Shown in pieces: positions 11,571-20,041 of a stretch of 29,770 nucleotides of DNA. The stretch spans positions 1,794,273 through 1,824,042 of the forward strand of contig BFEA01000173.1 in NCBI GenBank assembly GCA_003427395.1, written 5' to 3'. Below the pieces are notes generated by a model that had not been told where the DNA came from, did not search any database, and saw nothing but the letters and a program-made list of their open reading frames with translations. Made by a program: the position numbers and the translations under genes. The DNA is from Chara braunii. Lineage: Eukaryota; Streptophyta; Charophyceae; Charales; Characeae. Position 1 is the first letter of the stretch. Every line of letters starts with the position of its first letter.

Positions 11571-12361
11571 AAGACTTTGAGAAGAGCGCTCCGAGAACGC
11601 CATGTTGATCCCTCGGAACTCAAGGTTCAACCAATCAGATTCGTCGCGCGATAGGAAGGTCTTATCGATCCACGCACCTGATTGGCGAGCGGGAGTTATC
11701 GGGGGATCGACTAGGAGTCGTACGCCAGACTCGGAGGGTGAGAAGAGAAAAGGCACGAGAGGTGGAGGGCGCGCAAAACAGCAAGACGGCGGAGGGGGAG
11801 AGAGGAAGAAACAGTTACGGGGAGAGAGAAAGAGGAGGGAGAAGGAAAGGGAGCGCAGGAGGGAGCGATGCGGGGGAGAGAGAGGAGAAAGCCTCTGCAT
11901 GCGTGGCGCCGTCAACAAAAAAAAGAAAGAAAAAGGCACCGGAACAGTTACAGTTTGCTTCTATCCTAATTCAAAATTGAAATCACCATATCCGCGTGCG
12001 AAAACACGACGCGGGAAAAATCCTATGCCTATTCGTATTCATGCGAAATTCCAAGAGTTTTCCCCGATGCGCCCAAGAACATTCACACACCCAAAAAGGA
12101 CACGTCGAAGTTCCGCTTATCCCGGAATTCCCAACTACCGAGTCCAATTCCCAGTGCGCTCGCTAAGGCGCACGTAAATTCCCATGTATTTCCCGACTTT
12201 CCAAGAAGGAAAACGGAACTCGGCAGTCGAAAAAACTCTCAAAAAGAAAAATGTGGCACCCGAAAGCAAGAACTCAAAACGGGGTTCTCCTGGGGTTGGT
12301 ATGATACAAGCAAAGGAAAGGGTACGACAGATGGCACGAGGTCGGGAAGTGGTTCGTCACA

Positions 12362-13130
12362 TAATTTTTTGTTTAATGTCTTTTTGTGTATGCAGGGATT
12401 GGATCTGAGTTTCAACCGCATCCTATTTAGCTGTTATTTCTATTTGGATTTGTTGTTGCACACTTTCCGTGAATTCAGGGCCTTTTAGTCTCGCCCCTTC
12501 TATCTCGTATGTGCAGTGTCGCCTCCAGAGTGCCCATAGGATAACTCTTCGACCCAGTTTGAACATATTGTTGGAGAATTCATCAAGTTGATCTATCTGT
12601 CTCCTAGGCCAGACTTCACATAGCAGTGCCTTCCAGTCCCAGAGTCACGAGGTTGTTGTGCCTAATTGGTCCCAGATTCTATCCCACCATCTCCACAACC
12701 AGAGTGCACCTGGGCATTGTAGAAATATATGCTCAATTGTTTCATGTCGTTTTCTGGTTGGGATCGCATTCGTGCACAGTTTGCACCAGGGGAGTGTCAA
12801 CCCTCTTTGTTCCAACGACGTTCTATCTATTAACGAGTTGTTGGTTGGGAGGCTGCGATGTTCTATCTGCCATTGGACGCAATTTTGGCAGGTTTTGTCT
12901 TGGCCATCCTAAACCATTTTATTAACCTTATTTCATCTTGACTAATGTTTAGGTGGTTTCTCCGTCGCTCTTCCACTTAGTCCTGAAAATCTATTTTTGT
13001 TCTAAGGAGCCTCTATGTTGATTTGACAGTTATTTCGTAAAATGTTTTAGTGCATCTCTTACCTCTCCCTATTTCAGTTGCCCGTGACCGTTCCGACGGG
13101 TCCAAGAGTAATTGATGGATCAGAGTGGTA
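12362..13130 (-). pseudogene. LINE (non-LTR retrotransposon) ORF2 3' fragment with zf-RVT domain
   Basis: Translating the minus strand from about 12935 to a TAG at 12425-12423 gives a near-continuous protein typical of the C-terminus of plant LINE ORF2 downstream of the RT. It contains CQNC, then LPTNNSLIDR, then WCKLC, RHETIEHIFLQC and ALWLWRWWDRIW. This Cys/His cluster is the zf-RVT domain, thought to bind the LINE RNA. One TGA interrupts it before LWDWKALLCEVWP. Further upstream, to about 13100, coding resemblance continues with several indels and stops. About 60 bases after the stop form a short A-rich 3' tail that meets the end of E1. No LINE RT or endonuclease is present. Copy 2 probably inserted into this LINE or next to it. 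Confidence 0.75.
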
Positions 13131-15879
13131 TGTGACGTGCAACCTCTCGCCCTGCGCTGTCTTCCGTTCGGGGTGCTGGTGGTGCGGAAAAGAGGCCTAG
13201 AAAAACAGCAAAATGGGGTGTGCCAAGGATTTTTGGAAATTGCGTGTGGGGACACAGACGGAACTGAAATCCCCCATGTTGGTCCGATGAAGTAATGACT
13301 GTAAGTCGACCGTTTTTTGCACATCGCAAAATGCGCGCGAGGGTTCGGCGCGAAAGGGGAGAGAGATACAAATTCAATCCAAAAAGTATTGTCGGACTTC
13401 CCACCGTGCTACGGTCCTTCGTTTAGAGCGAAAAGGTTTCGGCACGCTTCGCGTGTCTCGTCTTCGTATTAAGTCCCGACGTCGTTCACCAGTCAGTTCG
13501 GAGTCCGACGTGGACGGCCTCAGTCGTGTGGCTCTTTCCCTGTGTTCGTCTTCACTCCGTACGCGGTAGTGGAAACCCTTGGATTCGTAGCGCTCAAAGC
13601 GCTGACACTCGGTGCACAGAGTGTGAGGCCAGTGGGGTTCTACTGCCGTCCACGGGATGACGATCAACTCGTTAAAAGACAACAGTATCGAGTAAGGTGG
13701 ATAATGACAAACCCAGCCTCTACGAACCCTGAACAACGATTTTCCAGAGGGAAGTAATAACGTCCGTCGATCGTGCGACAGCTTCTCGTACGTCCCACTC
13801 GCATACACGTGTCCTTCCCTCGTCGTAAGGAAAAGGTCGTGTTGATACGGGAGATACGGGAGGCTGACGCCNGATCGAAGGGCGTTCATCAGTCCACATG
13901 CCAATCAATTGCAAAAATCCGGAGACGTCATGAAGGAGAAACACTCGCACAATCACCAATCAATTCTTTTCGACACGAGAGAGAGAGAAAACATTCATCA
14001 GCTTGATCATGCATGTAACTGAGGGACCAACCCGCGACTCAGGTTTAGTAAGCCACCGCGGCGTTGATCCCAGGCGCCTTGTTTCTCGAGGCTGCCCTGT
14101 AGATCGGCTGCAGATGTTGTGCAGCATAAGGCAGATGGCATGCGTAGTGCATTTAGAACTACAGATCTAAACACTCTTGCATTCTCGAACAAAATCCCGT
14201 CGAGTGCGGCGTCGAATCAATACTAAAAGGCAAGCATCTCCATACATACATTCAATGTGGGAGGTGCGAAAATGACAGGGGTGCAAAGGTCAGAAATCAA
14301 CCGAGGGAATTGTACACATGCATCCACCGTTTAGAAGACAAGGGGATCAATTCCTCGACATCCGCGGATGACCCACGAAACTAATGGAAGAGTTTTGGAA
14401 GAAGTTCTTTCACAAAGGAGAGCACGCAAATTCACTCTCATTCATGAGAGGGACAAGCATTGAGACACATCGTCATTCAAAGATAGAAGAGAGAGAGAGA
14501 GAGACGAGGGAGGAAGATCGAGATAGGAAATTACAAGAACCGAAAAGAGGAAGTTCGGTGCTGCCGCCGTACACTCACGCCAGAGATAAAGATCTGCAAC
14601 AACGAAGGCGCATTTGCCGTGAATTCCAATATGGCCCCGGGCCAACCATCTACTCAACTCTAATCATCGATCCTCATGCCTGCACCGACGATCCCGACCG
14701 TCGCGTGCTAACTCCCACCACTGCGATCGTCACCCTCTCGACGTAAACTGGACGCAGTTCGCCCAGATCCCACAGTCCGTCGTGGCGATCAAGCACTCAA
14801 CCGGCCAGCCTATCGTCAGCCCGACAGGACTTTCCGACTCGCACCGAACACTCTGCCTAGCCACTGCTTCCCGGAAGCTGGCTTGGGATTCGAGAACGTA
14901 AGAGAGATTTGCGAGCGCACTTGCGAAATTTATAGTGGCGAGAAGGGGGGCGAGAGAGAGAGAAGGCAGGGGGGAAATCAAAGTGATAGAAAAGAAGCAA
15001 GAGGAGAAGACTTGGCGAGGAGCGCGCTATGGAAGCCATGTTCATCCTTTCGAGCCCAATGGTCGATCAATCAGATTTGTTGCGTAGCAGGAAGTTCCTC
15101 ATACTCAACGCGTCTGATTGGTGAGCCGGGGTGATCGGAGGATTAACTGGGCTTCGTGAGCCAAGGTCGATGAGCGGGAAGAGACGAGGCGCGAAAAGCA
15201 GCGCGAGACAGGTCCAAGATTCAGATGATCAAGAAAGGGAAATGGACGCGCAATCGATCAGAGCGGGGGAGAGGGAGGGAAAACAGTTGCGAGAAGGGAG
15301 GATGAGAAGGAGGGGGAGGAGGAAAGAGCACGGGAGAGAACGATGCGAGAAACAGAGCGGGGGGGGGGGGGGGGCAGGAGGGAAGAAAGCTTCGTATGTG
15401 TGGCGCCGTTAACAAAATGAAAAAGACAAAGGCACTGAAACAGTTACAGCTTGCCTACGTCCTAAACGAATTCAAAATTAAAATCACCATATCCGCGCGC
15501 GAAAAGGACAACGCGAGAAAAGAAAGTCATACGCCTATTCATATCCTCACAAAATTCCGAGAGTTTTCCCCAACGCGACCAAGAACATTCACACACAAAA
15601 AGGATACGTCGAAGTTCCGCTTATCCCGGAATTTCCAACTGTCGGGCCCAATTCCCAGTGCGCTCACTAAGGCACGCGTAAATTCCTATGCATTTCCCGA
15701 ATTGCAAGAGAAAAAGCAGAACCGAAAAATCACAAAAGCTTCCGGAAGATGGAGGCCCAAAACGCGGCGCCCGAAATCAAGAAATCAAACGGGGTGCTTG
15801 TAGGGTCGGTATGATACAAGAAAGATTCAAACCAAAAGGGTACGAAAGATAGCACGGGTTCGGGAAGTAGTTCGTCACA
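13131..15879 (-). repeat. 3' LTR of E2
   Basis: It pairs with 24423-27145. The outer 740 bases (13141-13872) differ from the partner by about 5% with small indels. The stretch 13873-15677 appears identical to its partner, and differences resume from 15678, including a 19-base indel. The LTR holds a 16-G run at 15359-15374, a TATA box (14934-14927, minus) and CCAAT motifs at 15067-15073 and 15113-15121. The outer end reads TGTGACGTGCAACC on the plus strand. Confidence 0.92.
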
Positions 15880-15888
15880 TATGTGACG
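15873..15888. repeat. 16-bp palindrome across the 3' LTR/internal junction of E2
   Basis: CGTCACATATGTGACG is a perfect palindrome. Half of it is the LTR terminus and half is internal sequence. E1 has the same palindrome with one mismatched pair at 1372-1387. It stands where a polypurine tract would be expected. Confidence 0.9.
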
Positions 15889-16263
15889 CGCAGGGGGTTC
15901 CAAAATTATGCGATCTCCTGATTGCATGTCACGGCGGAGAAGGAAGGAGGGGGAAGAGTGATGCATGAGGAACCAAGCAGATAATCGAGCCAGAGCTCAT
16001 GTTGACGCCAACTTCAATTGCCATCTCTTCGTGAGTCCATTGGCTCGTGCTGCTGGAATCGTCGGAGGTCGTCCAGGTGATGCCATCATTGTCCGCTGGT
16101 TCTCCATGTGCTCTGCACCCCGGCTCGTCACGGCCCGTCGAATCAAAGCGTAGGTTGACGTCATCGTCGATGGCGTGATCTTCGCGAAGCTTACCGATTC
16201 GTGTCGTTCTCCTCTTGTCGATTGGGTGAAGGGAGGGGGGGGGGATAGTCGTGCGATTGGGTT
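15880..16263 (-). other. E2 3' noncoding region between ORF-C and 3' LTR
   Basis: There is no conserved frame here. A block around 16075-16205 is conserved with E1 and includes TGACGTCA (16155-16162) and CTTCGCGAAG (16180-16189). A G-rich run lies at 16231-16244. On the sense strand this region is pyrimidine-rich and ends CCCCCTGCGCGTCACATA before the LTR, with no polypurine primer tract. Confidence 0.6.
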
Positions 16264-16893
16264 TTACCGCCTTGTTGGAATAGGCCAGTAGAAGCGGTAC
16301 ATGGAGGGAAGTCCGTAGGGACGACGGGGAGGGAGTGGGGGTAGGTAGTGATTCAATCCTTCTACTGTCACTGGAAGTTCCTCATAGCGAATGATCCGGT
16401 GAAAACGAGGGAAGCGATCGCAACTATGAGGGAGAGAGCCGAGGTAGTCGCGGTAGAGGGAGGAGAGGGTGCGGAAGAGCGCTGCACGAAAGAAATCGTA
16501 GTGGCGACAGGCGGGGATCGTCCCCGTAGCTACGCAGTAGACTTCTACCACGTTGCACTGTTCCCACGCAGCGCTGAACAACAGGATATGCAGACAGAAC
16601 GTGGGGGCAGCGGGCTGAAGGGAGCGGTGAGGGTAGACGGTAGCGATTAGGCGCGCAGAGTAAAAATCACGGAAGAGATGGGGATGGAAGGGGTGGCGGG
16701 GGAAGGTGACGGGGGTGTAGATCTGCTCGAGGGTGAGGTAATCAAGGGGACGGCGGGATAAGGTCCGGGGACGAAGGCCTATCCCCCGCATCGGTACGTG
16801 GACGAACTGGGGGACGGGTAGGGCTGGAGGGGGAGGAGGATCGGCTCCGTCTCCGTCGTGAGGTGCTTGGGGTGGCGGCTGTTGGGTCGCCAT
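16264..16893 (-). CDS. Accessory ORF-C of E2, 209 residues, unknown family
   Basis: The start is the ATG at 16893-16891 (MATQQPPPQ), which is conserved in E1; a frame extension upstream has no E1 counterpart. Residues 1-30 are rich in Pro. The rest is a compact domain with many aromatic residues and Cys: HPFHPHLFRDFYSARL, TFCLHILLFSAAWE, NVVEVYCVATGTIPACRH, RFHRIIRYEELP and MYRFYWPIP near the end. It is intact here, and its body stays open in E1 with mostly synonymous or conservative changes. The position before the 3' LTR is where errantiviruses carry env, but there is no signal peptide, cleavage site or clear transmembrane helix. The first 150 bases overlap, in another frame, an extension of ORF-B. 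I do not recognise the fold. Confidence 0.65.
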   Translation of the reverse strand: MATQQPPPQAPHDGDGADPPPPPALPVPQFVHVPMRGIGLRPRTLSRRPLDYLTLEQIYTPVTFPRHPFHPHLFRDFYSARLIATVYPHRSLQPAAPTFCLHILLFSAAWEQCNVVEVYCVATGTIPACRHYDFFRAALFRTLSSLYRDYLGSLPHSCDRFPRFHRIIRYEELPVTVEGLNHYLPPLPPRRPYGLPSMYRFYWPIPTRR

Positions 16894-17068
16894 CTTCAGG
16901 CTTCGGCGGCTCCGGATCCCCAGTTGGATCGTCACCGATGCGCAGGCTTGCTCCGCTGGCGAACTCTAGCTGGCGTTTCCCAATGGCACTTTCTTCTCGC
17001 TTGCGTGCTGGCTCAGGATCTTCCGCCTCCGCGCCAGTACGCGCCGCTTGCTCCGGCAAGGCTTCCCA

Positions 17069-17767
17069 CTAAGACCCTGTTTCTTCTTCCTCTTCTTCTT
17101 CTTCGCTCTGCTCGCCCTCGATATACTCGCTATAGCTTCCCTCTTCCGATGTCTCCTCATCGTCATCACTTTCCTCCTCTTCTATCGCCACCTCCTCCAC
17201 CTTTGGATAGAAAGCATGATTGATGATGTCGTATGGCTTCAGATACTCCTGCCGCGACGGCAGAGAGTCTTCGTCCCCAGGCTCTTCCAAGCATGCACTC
17301 CACTGAAGATACAGATCCAACGTTCGCATTAGTACGTGCGGAGCGGGGCTGTTGTCACTTTGCGAAACAATGTCAAGAGAGAGATCGTCCGCCAGTTGCA
17401 CGATCGGCGCGACGAGTTCTTGAGTGATTAGCTGGCGATGTCCCGACCGCACCGATCCGAAGAGAAACCCGAGGAGATCACCTTCCACGTTAGTCCTCCA
17501 AGCTTGTATGATCAGCAATTCCAGATTTTCGAGACACGCGGGATGCTCGCTGGTCCGCGTCCAAGTTACCTGCACTAGAGCCAAACACATGGACAGTTCG
17601 ACAAAGGTCTCACGCCAAAGTCGCCAATGCCCGGGATTAAGAAGCGGGACGGAAAGGGGTTCGTTCGAGAGGGAAAGATGAGGATGAAGATCGGATTGCC
17701 AGAAGGTAGGGAAAAGAGAGGGGAGATCGAAGATGGAGAGAGGAGCGAGGGGGGTGGCGCGGTTCAT
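17069..17767 (-). CDS. Accessory ORF-B of E2, 232 residues, acidic C-terminus, unknown family
   Basis: The ATG at 17767-17765 overlaps the ORF-A stop by four bases (ATGA). Blocks shared with E1 include LPSLFPTFWQSDLHP, GHWRLWRETF, VQVTWT.TSEHP, ELLIIQ.WRTN.EGDL, GFLFGSV, APIVQLADDLS and LPSRQEYLKPY. From about residue 190 the chain is very acidic, with runs of Glu and Asp. It stops at TAG (17069-17071). The same frame then stays open for about another 108 codons to 16742, with PEQAARTG and a Pro/Ser/Arg-rich end. The stop may therefore be a mutation, and the original protein may have been near 340 residues, overlapping ORF-C. A basic-protein binding role for the tail is only a guess. Confidence 0.65.
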   Translation of the reverse strand: MNRATPLAPLSIFDLPSLFPTFWQSDLHPHLSLSNEPLSVPLLNPGHWRLWRETFVELSMCLALVQVTWTRTSEHPACLENLELLIIQAWRTNVEGDLLGFLFGSVRSGHRQLITQELVAPIVQLADDLSLDIVSQSDNSPAPHVLMRTLDLYLQWSACLEEPGDEDSLPSRQEYLKPYDIINHAFYPKVEEVAIEEEESDDDEETSEEGSYSEYIEGEQSEEEEEEEETGS

Positions 17768-18246
17768 TGGGGCCGTGGGAAAGCAACAAGGGTGGGGATC
17801 GCAACCGCTGGTTCGCGCGGAGAGAGGCGGACCCCGTCAAGATCAGGTGCAAAGGTCGGGATGAGATTGTGCCCTGGTCGGGCAAGACCGTGCTGCCACA
17901 TGTGGGACACCTGCTCCGTCCACTCTCGCAGCGAGGTCAAGATCGTTGTATGCCACAGTGGATTGACCGTACTGATGTCGCCGCTGAAAGCCGCGACCAT
18001 AGTGACATGACTTGTTCTGGGAGCCGCTCGCCGATGTACCGCTACCACCTCCGCCAACACTATTGTCTGCTGACTCCCTTCGAATCGAAACGCGGCGGCT
18101 GCACACACACCCACGTCGCAAAAGAACTGCGCCAGGCGCCGAAGATCCGTATTAAGTCGTGGATGACGACTTTGCCGAATTTCCGAGATGTGGCCACGTG
18201 GCTGCAACAGTTGATCATCGAGAGCCTGCTCCGTGATGAAGCTCAT
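17764..18246 (-). CDS. Accessory ORF-A of E2, 160 residues, unknown family
   Basis: The ATG at 18246-18244 overlaps the integrase stop as ATGA, and its own TGA overlaps the ORF-B ATG in the same way. The protein is intact, about 70% identical to the E1 copy, with conservative changes such as I/V and F/I. Shared blocks are LLQPRGHISEIRQ, HPRLNTDLRRL, RTSHVT.VA.F.GDIS and SLREW.EQVS..WQH. I see no signal peptide, membrane helix or known motif. The overlaps suggest it was made by stop-restart translation from the integrase message. Confidence 0.65.
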   Translation of the reverse strand: MSFITEQALDDQLLQPRGHISEIRQSRHPRLNTDLRRLAQFFCDVGVCAAAAFRFEGSQQTIVLAEVVAVHRRAAPRTSHVTMVAAFSGDISTVNPLWHTTILTSLREWTEQVSHMWQHGLARPGHNLIPTFAPDLDGVRLSPREPAVAIPTLVAFPRPQ

Positions 18247-19973
18247 GGCGAGGACGGAGAGGAAGACGAAGGGCAGGAGGGAGAGAGCGGAGAGAGAGTT
18301 AGATCGTCGCCGTTCTCCTCTTCTTCAGAGGAGGAAGAAGGGGGAAGATCAGAGGGAGGGAGAGGTCGGAGGTAGGAGGTATGTCGGACGATGGGGACAG
18401 AGCTATGGCTGGCACTAGCCTCGGGCGCGATGCGCACCGTGTTGGCGCCGTTGGGTCCGAGCTCGACAATGCGAAAACAACCAGAAAACTTGGGAGTGAG
18501 TTTTCCGTCGCATGCACATTTACGTATCTGCACTAGGTCCCCTAATTTATATTGATGCTGGGGCCCAACATTTCCATTTCGAGCCTCATAGCTACGGACC
18601 TGCCCACCGTGGGCCAGATCGGTCATCCTTTGTCTTTTTCGGGCTAGCTTCGGGACGGCCCATTCCATTAAATCGATATACCTTTCAGCCTTGGCCTTGA
18701 GGGAGGCACTTGTGTCTCTACCCCCTGCTTCGGCAATTTCCGAGTTACCTTGGTAGTCGACACAGGGGAGGCTATTAGTGCGAAGCTAAAAGGGGGTGAA
18801 CCCCGTGGACTCATGAGGGGTGGCCCGGTGAATTCCGACGATCTGATACACGATCTCAGGCCACAGACGCGTGTCATGTGCCGCTAAATTCCTGCGAAGG
18901 GCGGTTTTAATCATACGGTTGGCATTTTTGTCCAACCCGCTCGACTGACACACGTGGGGTGTCGTATGTCGGAGCGTGATGCCCCTTCACGCGAGCAGTT
19001 CCTCTGCTTCGCCTTTGAATTCGGACCCATTGTCGGTCAGAATTTCTTCCGTATCTAGATGGGTATAGAGGAACCGCTCGATGTACGTGGCTATTTCTGC
19101 GGCCTTGCGGGTTTTGCAGGGGTAGACCTCGATGTACTTGGAAAAATGGTCTATTAATAGAAAAAGGATAGAATATTCACAGCGGTTTGGGCCAGGTGGC
19201 ACGTCAATATCTGTCGTGTCCATACTGACTCGCTGGAAGGGGCGTTCTACTTCCGTTGGTACTATCGTGTTTGGTCCCCGTATTGGGGCGCGATCAGCGG
19301 CACAGACCAGACAGTTGGCGACAACGTATCTGACATCATCTCGTATATTGGACCAGAACCATCGGTTCTGGTCTATAGTTGCCTCTGTGACACGTATTGC
19401 GAAATGAGCGGTCTGCTCTTCATGAGCAGATCGGGTCCAATCATATCTCTGGAATGGATGAGGAACTGTCAACCACGAACCCGATCCGTCAGTTTTACGC
19501 TTCTCCAAATAACTGTTGATCCATCGATAGTCCCGAGATCTCTCGGTAGCCCTATGTCTGTCGTGTTTGGTGAGGTAACCCAATGATAATCCCACTAATT
19601 TAGCTAATAAAATTTTATCCGTCCAAACCTCCGCTCGACGGTATTTCTCATCATATTCAGGGTCGTCCATTCGGGCGGCCTCGAATCGAACCTCTGTGGG
19701 AAGTTTGGTCGTTCTACATAGGGGGCACCTCCACTCCTTGCTACTCGTCCGATAGCGAACGCAGGCCCCGTGTGCACGATTGACACACTTGGCACATTCT
19801 ACCCAATCGACAAACCCGATTTCGGAAGGATGACAGTCAACCCTATAAACCCGTGCAATACATGTGCAAAAATAGCAAAATTTATCGGGGAGACTGACAA
19901 AGAAGGCGGAGAAGGTGAGAGGGGCAGAATAAGTAGGAGAGGAGGGGGTCACAGAGACCGGTGAGGTAGTCAT
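18243..19973 (-). pseudogene. PHD finger plus integrase of E2, two nonsense codons
   Basis: The start is the ATG at 19973-19971 (MTTSPVSVTPSS), matched in E1. A Ser/Pro-rich leader of about 30 residues precedes a C4HC3 cluster: C33, C36, C60, C63, H68, C71, C83, C86, with Trp two residues before C83. This is the spacing of a PHD finger, a domain that commonly reads histone H3 tails. It is followed by the integrase H2C2 zinc motif (H184, H190, C221, C224) and the catalytic core with D252 (SMDTTD) and D314 (TDNGSEF). The Glu expected in the NG..E..NR motif is Lys (AAA, 18927-18929). TGA at 18989-18987 and TAG at 18788-18786 break the frame. The end has KLGDLVQIRK, a GPY/F-like segment (FSGCFRIVELGPNGAN) and a Ser/Glu-rich tail stopping at the ORF-A ATG. 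Confidence 0.82.
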
Positions 19974-20041
19974 GATGGCAGAGAGGGAGAGATGGGACTG
20001 AATTGCAGAGGGGGCAGAACAAAAAATGGACCCTGTGTCAC

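Larger units (their letters stand above)
1..12361 (-). mobile_element. Ty3/gypsy-type LTR retrotransposon copy 1 (E1), left end outside window
   Basis: This is a minus-strand LTR element, read from right to left: 5' LTR, primer-binding site, gag-protease-RT-RNase H, PHD-integrase, ORF-A, ORF-B, ORF-C, 3' LTR. The 3' LTR is cut by the window edge. The order protease-RT-RNase H-integrase is diagnostic of the Ty3/gypsy (Metaviridae) type. Every coding segment aligns with the second copy at 13131-27145, which allowed frameshifts and stops to be placed. E1 is the more decayed copy: it has a 51-bp RT deletion, an 8-bp insertion after the protease, a 2-bp deletion in integrase, a deletion at the integrase/ORF-A junction and several nonsense codons. 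It ends on the right in the TGTGACG motif, next to the 3' tail of a LINE. Confidence 0.9.
9595..12361 (-). repeat. 5' LTR of E1, interrupted by an assembly gap
   Basis: It is homologous throughout to the copy 2 LTRs, and its right part matches the E1 3' LTR. On the minus strand it starts TGTGACGAACC at 12361. At the inner end it reads GAGGTTGG into the primer-binding site. The stretch 9901-10310 has about twenty ambiguous bases, and 10996-11570 is all N. CCAAT motifs at 11630-11637 and 11678-11685 match the promoter layout of the other LTRs. Confidence 0.9.

Noticed and set aside
10798-11939. Long open frames across 10798-11939
   Set aside because: They exist only because the 575-base N gap contains no stop codons.
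16264-16893. ORF-C as an envelope gene
   Set aside because: The position fits, but I see no signal peptide, no clear membrane anchor and no furin-type site.
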